Shown: positions 1 to 5,592 of the stretch, piece after piece
Layout of the letters: each line of letters starts with the position of its first letter
Numbering within the stretch: position 1 is the first letter of the stretch
From: Firmicutes bacterium UBA1535
Lineage (GTDB): Bacteria; Bacillota; Clostridia; Tissierellales; Sedimentibacteraceae
DNA: 6,633 nt
Assembly (NCBI GenBank): GCA_002323775.1
Contig: DCPV01000209.1
Coordinates: 5,686-12,318, forward strand
Direction: 5' to 3'
The notes under the pieces: model-generated
Database searches by the model: none
Told to the model about the DNA's origin: nothing
What the model saw: only the letters and a program-made list of their open reading frames with translations
Position numbers and translations under genes: made by a program

Positions 1-2722
1 AGGTATAATTGAAAACACAAGCCCATACAATGGAACGACAATATATAACGGAGCAAGTGCTACTGTAAAAATTTCAGGTGGTATTGTGCAGTCAGAGGGA
101 GAATTCAGTAGAACTATTTATAATGATAATTCAAGTAGTTTAAGCGTTTCGGGCGGTATAGTTCAGTCAAACGGCAGTGCAATTTATCATGGCAGCAAAG
201 GCAAAATTTCCATTACCGAAACTGCTGAAATTATAAGTAAAAATAATTCCGCAATTGTGATTGCTGATTCCACATATGATGCCCCTGCCCTTGAAATAAG
301 TGGCGGGTTAGTTGAAAATACAGGTGTCGGCACAGCGATTTTAAATCAATCTTCTAGCGGCAAAATTTCTGTCAGTAATAATGCTAAAGTTATAAGTAAA
401 GATAGCAGTGGTACGATTTTTATTTTATCAGGTATTGGTAAGCTTGAAATAAATAATGCAACAGTTGAAAATACAGGTAATGGTACTGCAATTAATCATG
501 GAGGTACTGGAAAAATAACTGTAAGCGGAAAATCTGTTATAAAAAGTTCAAATAAACAAGCTTACGGTAGAACTATTTTTCTTGCGGCAGGAACTCCCTC
601 TGATACTGTCCTTGAAATTAACAGTGGAACTATAGAGAATACAGGGGGTGATTATTCAATTTATAATGCCAGCAGCGGAAAAATTTATATATCAAATGGC
701 GGCGCTGTAATTAAAGCGGTTATCAGTGCGATTAATAAAGCTCCAAGCTTGAGCGATACTGAGGCATATTATATCGAGGGAAGTAAAACCAGTGTAAATG
801 GCGAGTATTCTGTTCAGATTAAAAAAACTGATATAAATACAGACAGTAAAACTATGGAATACAAATATTTAAAATTTGAGCCTGCCGCTAATGAACTAAG
901 TGCTGAAGTCAGTATAAACAATACAGCACCGAGAATTGGAGATATACTAAGCGGCTTGATTGAAAACAGCAACAACACAGGTGCTTTGACTTATATATGG
1001 AAAGCTGACGGAACGCAAGTCGGCTCAGAACAAAATTATACAGTAACAGTTAATGAGCTTGGAAAAACAATAAGTCTTGAAATTGAATCAAGTATTGAAA
1101 CAGGTAAAGTTAAAAGTGATGATACTGAAGCAGTGCGTAAGAAATCAGCTCCGTCAGCACCCGAAGCACCAAGTGTTGTTTCAAAAAGCTACGATACGAT
1201 TATACTAAAGGCAAATTCAGCTTATGAGTTCTCTAAGGACAAAAGCACATGGCAGTCAAGCAATGTCTTTAGCGGACTAAATGAAAGCACAGCTTATGCT
1301 TTTTATCAGAGAATAGCCTCTACATTAGATACAGAAGAATCAGAGGCAAGTGTGGTATTAAGAGAAACTACTGATACTGCTCCAAAAGTTCCCCCTATAG
1401 TTGACAATAATGACGGTGATAATTCCGGAAGCTCATTGGGTAACAATAATATTGTAACCATCATTCTTCCTGCACCGGATAATCCAAACTCAGCTATACA
1501 AGCTGAAATAAAGATTTCTGCTGCAGTGGATGATAAGGGCAAGGCTATAGTGAATATAATCGATAAAATGATAATAGAAGCATTTGAGAAAGCACTTGAT
1601 AATGCCAAGAAAAATGGCAATGAAAAAAATGGTATCACTGTAGTTTTGCGTGTAGATACTAAAGATAAGAATGTATCTGATATTACAGTTAATCTTCCTA
1701 AGAGTGTACAGGATATTGTTATTGAAAATAAAATCGTAAGTACAATTGTGATAGTTGACAATCCCGACATCAGAATAGGCATGGATTTGATGACTATAAA
1801 AGAAATCAATCAACAAGCGAAATCTGATGTAAATATCACAGTCAAACGCATAGATAACAGTACGCTGGGTGATGAAGCGAAAAAAGCTGTCTTATCTCGT
1901 TCTTTGTTTGATTTGAGAGTAAATTACGGAAATGATAAAGAAGTGCAAAACTTTGGCACAGGCAGCGTATCAATAAGCATACCATATACACTGGCTTTGA
2001 ATGAAAAAGCTGAAAATATAAAGGCTGTTTATATAGACAAAAACAAAAAAGTACAGTGGATTGAAAATTCGATTTATGATATTTCTAAAAAACTGGTGAA
2101 TTTTAATACTAATCACTTTTCAATTTATGGTGTAGGCTATAAAGAAGCTGATATTGCATTTGAAGACATTGCAAATCATTGGGCAAAAGAGGATATTGAG
2201 TTTGCAGTAAATCGTGGATTGTTTAGCTGTACTTCAACTTCATCATTTAGTCCGGATATTGAGATGACAAGAGGAATGTTTGTAACTGTACTTGGACGAA
2301 TGGCAAATGCAGATGTGAGTATATATACAGAAAGCAAGTTTACTGATGTTAAAAGAGATTCTTACTATATGGGCTATATTGAATGGGCAAACAAAAATGG
2401 TATAATAAAAGGTATCAGCAATGAAAAATTTGCACCGGAATCAGCAATCACTCGTGAACAGATAGCATTCATATTACAGAATTACTCTAAATTTATCGGT
2501 CTTGAACTACCAAAAGTTCATGGAGAAAACACCTTTGTAGACAGCGTAACAATCAGTAGCTATGCAAAAGATGCTGTGAAATTGATGCAGATATCAGGCA
2601 TAATAAAAGGTAAAGATGGAAATCACTTTGCTCCACAAGTCGCAGCTACTCGTGCTGAGGTTTCGTCATTGCTCCGCCGTTTTATAGAGCTGATAAGCTC
2701 TCATAACATCACACAAGATTAA
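1..2722 (+). CDS. SLH-domain cell-surface protein with beta-solenoid-like repeats (5' end outside window)
   Basis: The reading frame is open from base 2 to the TAA at 2720-2722, giving 906 visible residues; the true start and any signal peptide lie upstream. The GTG at 86 falls inside a repeat and is not a start. Order of modules (visible residue numbers): repeats of GG-x-V-E-N-T-G and GKI-x-V-S type (about 1-240); an Ig-like module with LTYIWKADG (about 299-381); an Fn3-like module with YEFSKDKSTWQ and AFYQR (about 382-463); an Asn/Asp/Gly/Ser-rich linker (about 464-485); a region ending in STNHFSIYGVGYK-like sequence (here FNTNHFSIYGVGYK) that commonly precedes SLH domains in clostridial proteins (to about 716); then three SLH domains (about 720-765, 779-830, 845-900). 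SLH domains hold proteins to pyruvylated secondary wall polymers, so this is probably a surface-anchored protein. There is no LPXTG signal. Ligand unknown; an adhesin or S-layer-associated role is inference. Confidence 0.9.
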   Translation, partial: GIIENTSPYNGTTIYNGASATVKISGGIVQSEGEFSRTIYNDNSSSLSVSGGIVQSNGSAIYHGSKGKISITETAEIISKNNSAIVIADSTYDAPALEISGGLVENTGVGTAILNQSSSGKISVSNNAKVISKDSSGTIFILSGIGKLEINNATVENTGNGTAINHGGTGKITVSGKSVIKSSNKQAYGRTIFLAAGTPSDTVLEINSGTIENTGGDYSIYNASSGKIYISNGGAVIKAVISAINKAPSLSDTEAYYIEGSKTSVNGEYSVQIKKTDINTDSKTMEYKYLKFEPAANELSAEVSINNTAPRIGDILSGLIENSNNTGALTYIWKADGTQVGSEQNYTVTVNELGKTISLEIESSIETGKVKSDDTEAVRKKSAPSAPEAPSVVSKSYDTIILKANSAYEFSKDKSTWQSSNVFSGLNESTAYAFYQRIASTLDTEESEASVVLRETTDTAPKVPPIVDNNDGDNSGSSLGNNNIVTIILPAPDNPNSAIQAEIKISAAVDDKGKAIVNIIDKMIIEAFEKALDNAKKNGNEKNGITVVLRVDTKDKNVSDITVNLPKSVQDIVIENKIVSTIVIVDNPDIRIGMDLMTIKEINQQAKSDVNITVKRIDNSTLGDEAKKAVLSRSLFDLRVNYGNDKEVQNFGTGSVSISIPYTLALNEKAENIKAVYIDKNKKVQWIENSIYDISKKLVNFNTNHFSIYGVGYKEADIAFEDIANHWAKEDIEFAVNRGLFSCTSTSSFSPDIEMTRGMFVTVLGRMANADVSIYTESKFTDVKRDSYYMGYIEWANKNGIIKGISNEKFAPESAITREQIAFILQNYSKFIGLELPKVHGENTFVDSVTISSYAKDAVKLMQISGIIKGKDGNHFAPQVAATRAEVSSLLRRFIELISSHNITQD
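65..715 (+). repeat. Alternating A/B protein repeats in the surface protein
   Basis: Two short repeat types are visible in translation. Type A (consensus LEIsGGxVENTGxGTAIxN) begins at 65, 140, 290, 443 and 611. Type B (consensus GKIxVSxxAxVIS) begins at 200, 359, 509 and 677. The order is A-A-B-A-B-A-B-A-B. Type A units run about 20-25 residues and type B about 28-34, so an A+B pair spans about 50-56 residues. A partial A unit (GIIENT) starts at base 2, so the array continues to the left. The regular Gly turns, alternating hydrophobic residues and Asn-rich turns fit a right-handed beta-solenoid; that fold is inferred, not shown. Bases are partly conserved too, for example gttgaaaatacaggt at 308 and 464. 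Confidence 0.8.
2159..2719 (+). other. Triple SLH domain cell-wall anchor
   Basis: Three successive SLH domains close the surface protein. SLH1 has FEDIANHWAKEDIEFAVNRG and later FSPDIEMTRG; SLH2 has FTDVKRDSYYMGYIEWANKN and FAPESAITRE; SLH3 has FVDSVTISSYAKDAVKLM and FAPQVAATRAE. The Thr-Arg pair of the ligand-binding TRAE-type motif is present in all three, although SLH1 reads TRGM and lacks the acidic residue, a frequent variant. Three domains are the usual number for a binding unit to secondary cell-wall polysaccharide. Confidence 0.92.
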
Positions 2723-2734
2723 CTATATACCATA

Positions 2735-2768
2735 ATAGAATGCTTAAAAATCCTTTTAAGTATTCTGT
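2735..2768 (+). other. A/U-rich hairpin just after the surface-protein stop codon
   Basis: Bases 2737-2749 (agaatgcttaaaa) pair with 2754-2766 (ttttaagtattct) through 13 positions with one G-T wobble and a 4-base loop; two weaker pairs extend it outwards. It lies 12 bases past the stop at 2722. No T tract follows, so it is not a classical intrinsic terminator. It may protect the 3' end of the message or may be chance in AT-rich DNA. Confidence 0.35.
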
Positions 2769-2785
2769 ATTGGATTTAAAAAGTA

Positions 2786-2853
2786 AAAAATATGCTCCTC
2801 TTATAGCAATTGGTTTGTATTTCAACTGATTGCTATAAGAGGAGCATTATTTT
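2786..2853. terminator. Bidirectional intrinsic terminator between convergent genes
   Basis: Bases 2792-2810 (atgctcctcttatagcaat) and 2829-2847 form a perfect 19-bp inverted repeat. Five inner pairs (2811-2815 with 2824-2828, two of them G-T) leave an 8-base loop. On the + strand the stem is followed by tattttaatttattttt; on the - strand it is followed by attttttactt, the complement of the A tract at 2785-2791. It therefore has the form of a Rho-independent terminator in both directions. It sits 69 bases past the surface-protein stop and 38 bases past the peptidase stop. Confidence 0.88.
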
Positions 2854-2885
2854 AATTTATTTTTCAACATTCATACTAAATATTT

Positions 2886-4295
2886 TTACTTCATTATTTC
2901 TATAGCCTTTTTAAGCTGTAAATCTTCTGTTTCAGGTGCTGCAAATAGCTTTATTGCACTGCCTAGAGCATCCTGTGTAGCAAAGTCAAGCACACCATAT
3001 GAATGGAGATTATTGTTCTTTTGGAATAACTTTATTTGTTCAAAAGTTACTGCATCTAAAATACCATCTGGCTCATTTACCTTATAACCTAAAGTTTTAA
3101 GTATCATTTCTGCACCTAATACATCAAGTCCAATAGTATTAAGAGTTGGTTTTCTGTCCTTTTTCAATTCTGGATATGTAGATAAGTCAATTTTTGCTTG
3201 ACCAATTTTATTTTCAACAACTATATTTGGCTTAATTCCTAAGCCTTGGACTTTATTTCTGTTTGCTGTAAAGTATTCAGCTATTGTAAGCTTAATATTA
3301 AATCCATTTGGTATGGTAAACAATCCTTGCACTACACCTTTTCCGTAGGTAGTAGTACCAATTATTTTTCCTACACCTCTGTCTTGTATAGCTCCTGCAA
3401 AAATTTCTGATGCACTTGCACTATACTCATTTACAAGGACACATACCTTGTATTTTTGCTTTTCTAATGTACTTTCAAATACTTTCTCACCTGAGGATTT
3501 GTAATTTACATATAAAAGAGGTCCCTTTGGCACAAATAAATTTAATATATCTATCGCTACATTTAAAAGTCCACCAGGATTATCTCTTACATCTAGTATT
3601 ATTTTAGCAATTTTATTTTTGTCGAAATTAATCAGAGCTTCCTCTACCTGCTCAGTAGTATTCTCGTTAAAATCTGTAATTTTAAGATATCCTATGTTGT
3701 TATCCAAAATTTTACTTTCTACAGAGCTAACAACAATTTTGTCTCTTTTAATATTAAAGGATAACTTGGTATCTCCACGTTTTATTTCAATATTTACAAC
3801 AGTTCCAATATCACCTTTAATTAACTTTGAAGCCTGAGTTGTTGTAAAGCCTACTACACTTTGACCATTGACAGCTATAATTTCATCTCCAGCCTTTATG
3901 CCTGCTTTTATAGCAGGAGTGTTTGGAAGTGGTGATGAAATAATGAGCTTATCTTTTTCGACTGTTATTTGAACGCCTATACCGCCAAATTCTCCGGATA
4001 TATGCTCGTCAAATGACTGATATTCTTCCTTTGTATATATAACACTATAATCATCCAGTATAGAAAAAAATCCATCATATAATGCTTTTATTATATCATC
4101 TTGATTTATGTCATATTGATATAGTTTGTTTATATCCTGTATAACCAGTTTTAATAATTCAATATCCTCATCTAGCTTGTCTACATCTAGCTCAGCTGCA
4201 TATACGCTAAATGGTGAAGATATTACCATAATGACTATCAACATGAGACTCAGAATTTTCTTAAATTGTTTTTTAAGACTAAAATTTACTTTCAT
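2886..4295 (-). CDS. Exported S41 family C-terminal-processing peptidase (CtpA/CtpB type) with PG-binding domain
   Basis: A 469-residue serine protease of the tail-specific/carboxy-terminal-processing family, acting outside the cytoplasmic membrane. Residues 1-34 form a signal peptide: basic MKVNFSLKKQFKK, a hydrophobic stretch LSLMLIVIMVISS, and a likely cut near VYA-A. A PDZ domain (about 100-185) carries GIGVQI and the typical AGIKAGDEIIAVNG stretch. The peptidase domain (about 190-365) has LDVRDNPGG at 234-242, Ser294 in SASASE, Lys319 in YGKG and Gln323. The 25- and 4-residue spacings match the Ser/Lys/Gln triad of E. coli Prc and B. subtilis CtpB. Residues about 388-448 form a PG_binding_1-like domain (MILKTLGY, DGILDAVTFEQIKLFQ), common in clostridial members. 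AAAGGATGG precedes the ATG by about 9 bases. Substrate unknown; wall-protein or spore-signalling proteolysis is possible. Family assignment is firm. Confidence 0.95.
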   Translation of the reverse strand: MKVNFSLKKQFKKILSLMLIVIMVISSPFSVYAAELDVDKLDEDIELLKLVIQDINKLYQYDINQDDIIKALYDGFFSILDDYSVIYTKEEYQSFDEHISGEFGGIGVQITVEKDKLIISSPLPNTPAIKAGIKAGDEIIAVNGQSVVGFTTTQASKLIKGDIGTVVNIEIKRGDTKLSFNIKRDKIVVSSVESKILDNNIGYLKITDFNENTTEQVEEALINFDKNKIAKIILDVRDNPGGLLNVAIDILNLFVPKGPLLYVNYKSSGEKVFESTLEKQKYKVCVLVNEYSASASEIFAGAIQDRGVGKIIGTTTYGKGVVQGLFTIPNGFNIKLTIAEYFTANRNKVQGLGIKPNIVVENKIGQAKIDLSTYPELKKDRKPTLNTIGLDVLGAEMILKTLGYKVNEPDGILDAVTFEQIKLFQKNNNLHSYGVLDFATQDALGSAIKLFAAPETEDLQLKKAIEIMK

Positions 4296-4327
4296 TGTGC
4301 ACCATCCTTTATTTTAAGCTTTATTAA

Positions 4328-4354
4328 CATTGGTATCAATGGAAGAAACCAATG
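4328..4354 (-). other. Small hairpin in the peptidase 5' leader
   Basis: Bases 4328-4334 (cattggt) and 4348-4354 (accaatg) are a perfect 7-bp inverted repeat with a 13-base loop. It lies between the predicted transcription start near 4402 and the ribosome binding site at 4302-4310, so it would be in the untranslated leader of the peptidase message. No terminator T tract follows and I recognise no known riboswitch. Confidence 0.3.
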
Positions 4355-4407
4355 AATTCAAACAGATAAAAATATTATAAATAAGATTTTTTTTAAATGT
4401 TTGAATT
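4355..4407. repeat. 10-bp inverted repeat next to the peptidase transcription start
   Basis: aattcaaaca at 4355-4364 is the exact reverse complement of tgtttgaatt at 4398-4407, separated by 33 very AT-rich bases. The right arm covers the predicted start of transcription of the peptidase gene (about 4402). It could be a pair of operator half-sites or a leader stem. The sequence matches no regulator I can name. Confidence 0.35.
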
Positions 4408-4408
4408 A

Positions 4409-4437
4409 AGTATAGCGTATTTTTGCAAAACTGTAAA
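4409..4437 (-). promoter_or_regulatory. Sigma-A-type promoter for the S41 peptidase gene
   Basis: On the - strand, TTTACA (4437-4432) is followed by a 17-base spacer and TATACT (4414-4409). Each box differs by one base from TTGACA or TATAAT, and the spacer is ideal. Transcription should begin near 4402, giving a leader of about 105 bases before the ATG at 4295. An AT-rich stretch upstream (4451-4477) could serve as an UP element. Confidence 0.7.
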
Positions 4438-4450
4438 TACTAAAGCGTAT
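4414..4450. repeat. Direct repeat agcgtat, 30 bp apart, flanking the peptidase promoter
   Basis: agcgtat occurs at 4414-4420 and again at 4444-4450, start to start exactly 30 bp, about three helical turns. One copy overlaps the -10 box and spacer of the peptidase promoter; the other lies just upstream of its -35 box. It contains the only CG-rich cores in an AT-rich region. This layout would suit a regulator bound on one face of the helix, but a 7-bp repeat can also be chance. Confidence 0.3.
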
Positions 4451-4477
4451 AACAATTTAATTTTTTAAAAGTTATTT

Positions 4478-4506
4478 TTGACTTTATGTAAGTTTTAGGG
4501 TAAAAT
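4478..4506 (+). promoter_or_regulatory. Sigma-A-type promoter for the DUF2232-gdpP transcript
   Basis: TTGACT (4478-4483), a 17-base spacer and TAAAAT (4501-4506) make a strong match to the housekeeping consensus. A T- and A-rich tract upstream (4451-4477) resembles an UP element. Transcription should begin near 4513, leaving a leader of about 28 bases to the ATG at 4541. Its -35 box lies 40 bases from that of the divergent peptidase promoter. Confidence 0.78.
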
Positions 4507-4525
4507 ATAAAGTAATATGAAATAT

Positions 4526-4534
4526 AAAAAGGAG
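4526..4534 (+). promoter_or_regulatory. Ribosome binding site that fixes the DUF2232 start at 4541
   Basis: aaaaaggag ends 6 bases before the ATG at 4541. An in-frame ATG at 4517 lies upstream of this site, within about 4 bases of the predicted transcription start, with no ribosome binding site of its own. The start at 4541 is therefore preferred. Confidence 0.85.
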
Positions 4535-4540
4535 TTTGTA

Positions 4541-5485
4541 ATGAACAGAAATACTAAGACTTCAAGCTTGACAGAAGCTGCTATGATATGCGGGGTACTT
4601 GTAATTATGGCTATGCTTTCTGCTTACATATTTCCATTTATAGATTTTTTCTTTCCTGTGCCTGCTTTAATTTTTAGCAGGAGACGTGGATTTAAGTATT
4701 CTTCCTTAGCAGTTGTTGCAGCATTAATTATTGTTACAATTATTTTAGGTCCGATAAATGGGCTGAATTATCTGATTTTATATGCACCTATAGCCATAGC
4801 TATGTCCTATTTAATAGATAAGGATAAAAAGGCTTCGACGGTTTTAATAGGAGGAGCAGTAGCTACGTTAATTTCAGTAGTTGTATCTTTGTTTATACTG
4901 GATAAAATAGTGGGAGTTGGCGTAACTGAACAAATTACAGCTTATATTAAAGAAATATTTGATATGCAAGAAAAAATTATAAATAGCATAGGTTCAAAAG
5001 AACAAATAGAGCTAATAAAGGAAATGCCAGAAGTTATTATTGAATTAGTAGTAAATTTGCTTCCGGTAATTATTATGGCAATGTCTTTAGCATTAGCATA
5101 TATTAATTATGTGATTGCACAAAAATTGGCGTTAAGATTTAAAATTGAAATGAAGCAATTAAAAGATATTGCATTTTTCAGCCTGCCGAGAAATTTTATG
5201 ATAAGCATAGCGTTTTTCTTTATATTATCATATGTTCTAAGAGGGTTTAATTTTCCAAATATAGATGTTATTATATCTAATATTGTAGTTATTGTACAAA
5301 TAGCTTTAATCCTTCAAGGACTTGCACTTGCAAAGTTTTATATGGCTCAAAAAAGAGTAAATGGTTTTTTAAGGGTAATTGTATTTATCTTTATAATATT
5401 TAATCCAATAATCATGAGTATTATGACTGCAATAGCAATTGCTGACTTGATTTTTGATTTTAGAAAATTGAGAACTAGAACTTAA
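4541..5485 (+). CDS. yybS: DUF2232 (YybS-like) polytopic membrane protein
   Basis: A 314-residue integral membrane protein, recognised as DUF2232/YybS from its overall character and its place directly before gdpP. Roughly eight hydrophobic segments are visible, near residues 12-45 (probably two), 54-72, 76-92, 99-121, 164-193, 216-235, 241-264 and 277-305. An amphipathic, charged stretch (127-162, with KEIFDMQEKIINSIGSKEQ) separates the two halves. An Arg-rich turn SRRRGFKYSS lies at 46-55, and the tail DFRKLRTRT is basic, suggesting a cytoplasmic C terminus. The family has no settled biochemical function; conserved linkage to gdpP suggests a role tied to cyclic-di-AMP or membrane homeostasis, which is inference. 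It is the first gene of the probable operon, 107 bases before gdpP. The start follows the ribosome binding site at 4526-4534; an extra 8 codons from ATG 4517 are unlikely. Confidence 0.85.
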   Translation: MNRNTKTSSLTEAAMICGVLVIMAMLSAYIFPFIDFFFPVPALIFSRRRGFKYSSLAVVAALIIVTIILGPINGLNYLILYAPIAIAMSYLIDKDKKASTVLIGGAVATLISVVVSLFILDKIVGVGVTEQITAYIKEIFDMQEKIINSIGSKEQIELIKEMPEVIIELVVNLLPVIIMAMSLALAYINYVIAQKLALRFKIEMKQLKDIAFFSLPRNFMISIAFFFILSYVLRGFNFPNIDVIISNIVVIVQIALILQGLALAKFYMAQKRVNGFLRVIVFIFIIFNPIIMSIMTAIAIADLIFDFRKLRTRT

Positions 5486-5576
5486 TTACATTCAATCCTA
5501 GTTTTAAAAAAATTAGTGCTGAAGAATATTATTTTAATAATAAAATTAAATTTATAATTTAAAGTAGAAATTCACA

Positions 5577-5584
5577 GAAGGGAG
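5577..5584 (+). promoter_or_regulatory. Ribosome binding site of gdpP
   Basis: gaagggag lies 8 bases before the ATG at 5593 and is a strong match to the anti-Shine-Dalgarno sequence. It supports translation of gdpP on its own, which fits the 107-base gap after the DUF2232 stop. Confidence 0.8.
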
Positions 5585-5592
5585 TCTATATT

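Noticed and set aside
86..88. GTG as the start of the SLH surface protein
   Set aside because: The frame is open to base 2, the repeat pattern continues upstream of it, and there is no ribosome binding site before it.
65..715. CRISPR-like or DNA tandem repeat array
   Set aside because: Units vary in length and base sequence, are conserved mainly at protein level, and lie within an open reading frame.
1306..1816. Open frames on the complementary strand within the surface-protein gene
   Set aside because: They lie opposite a well-supported coding frame, have low-complexity Ser/Ile/Leu-rich translations and no recognisable domain or ribosome binding site.
3410..3837. Two short + strand open frames opposite the S41 peptidase
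   Set aside because: They overlap the conserved catalytic domain on the other strand and show no family features.
4126..4317. Short + strand open frame over the start of the peptidase gene
   Set aside because: It is the complement of the signal-peptide and N-terminal coding region; Ser-rich translation without support.
4374..4379. - strand TATAAT as the peptidase promoter
   Set aside because: No -35 match lies at the right distance; the TTTACA/TATACT pair just upstream with a 17-base spacer is much better.
5471..5547. Terminator between the DUF2232 gene and gdpP
   Set aside because: The only stems (5471-5478 with 5498-5505, and a 6-bp A/T palindrome at 5532-5547) are weak and are not followed by a T tract, so read-through into gdpP is expected.
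5553..5558. TATAAT as a separate promoter for gdpP
   Set aside because: No acceptable -35 box lies 16-18 bases upstream (tatttt/ttattt), and such matches are expected in this AT-rich gap.
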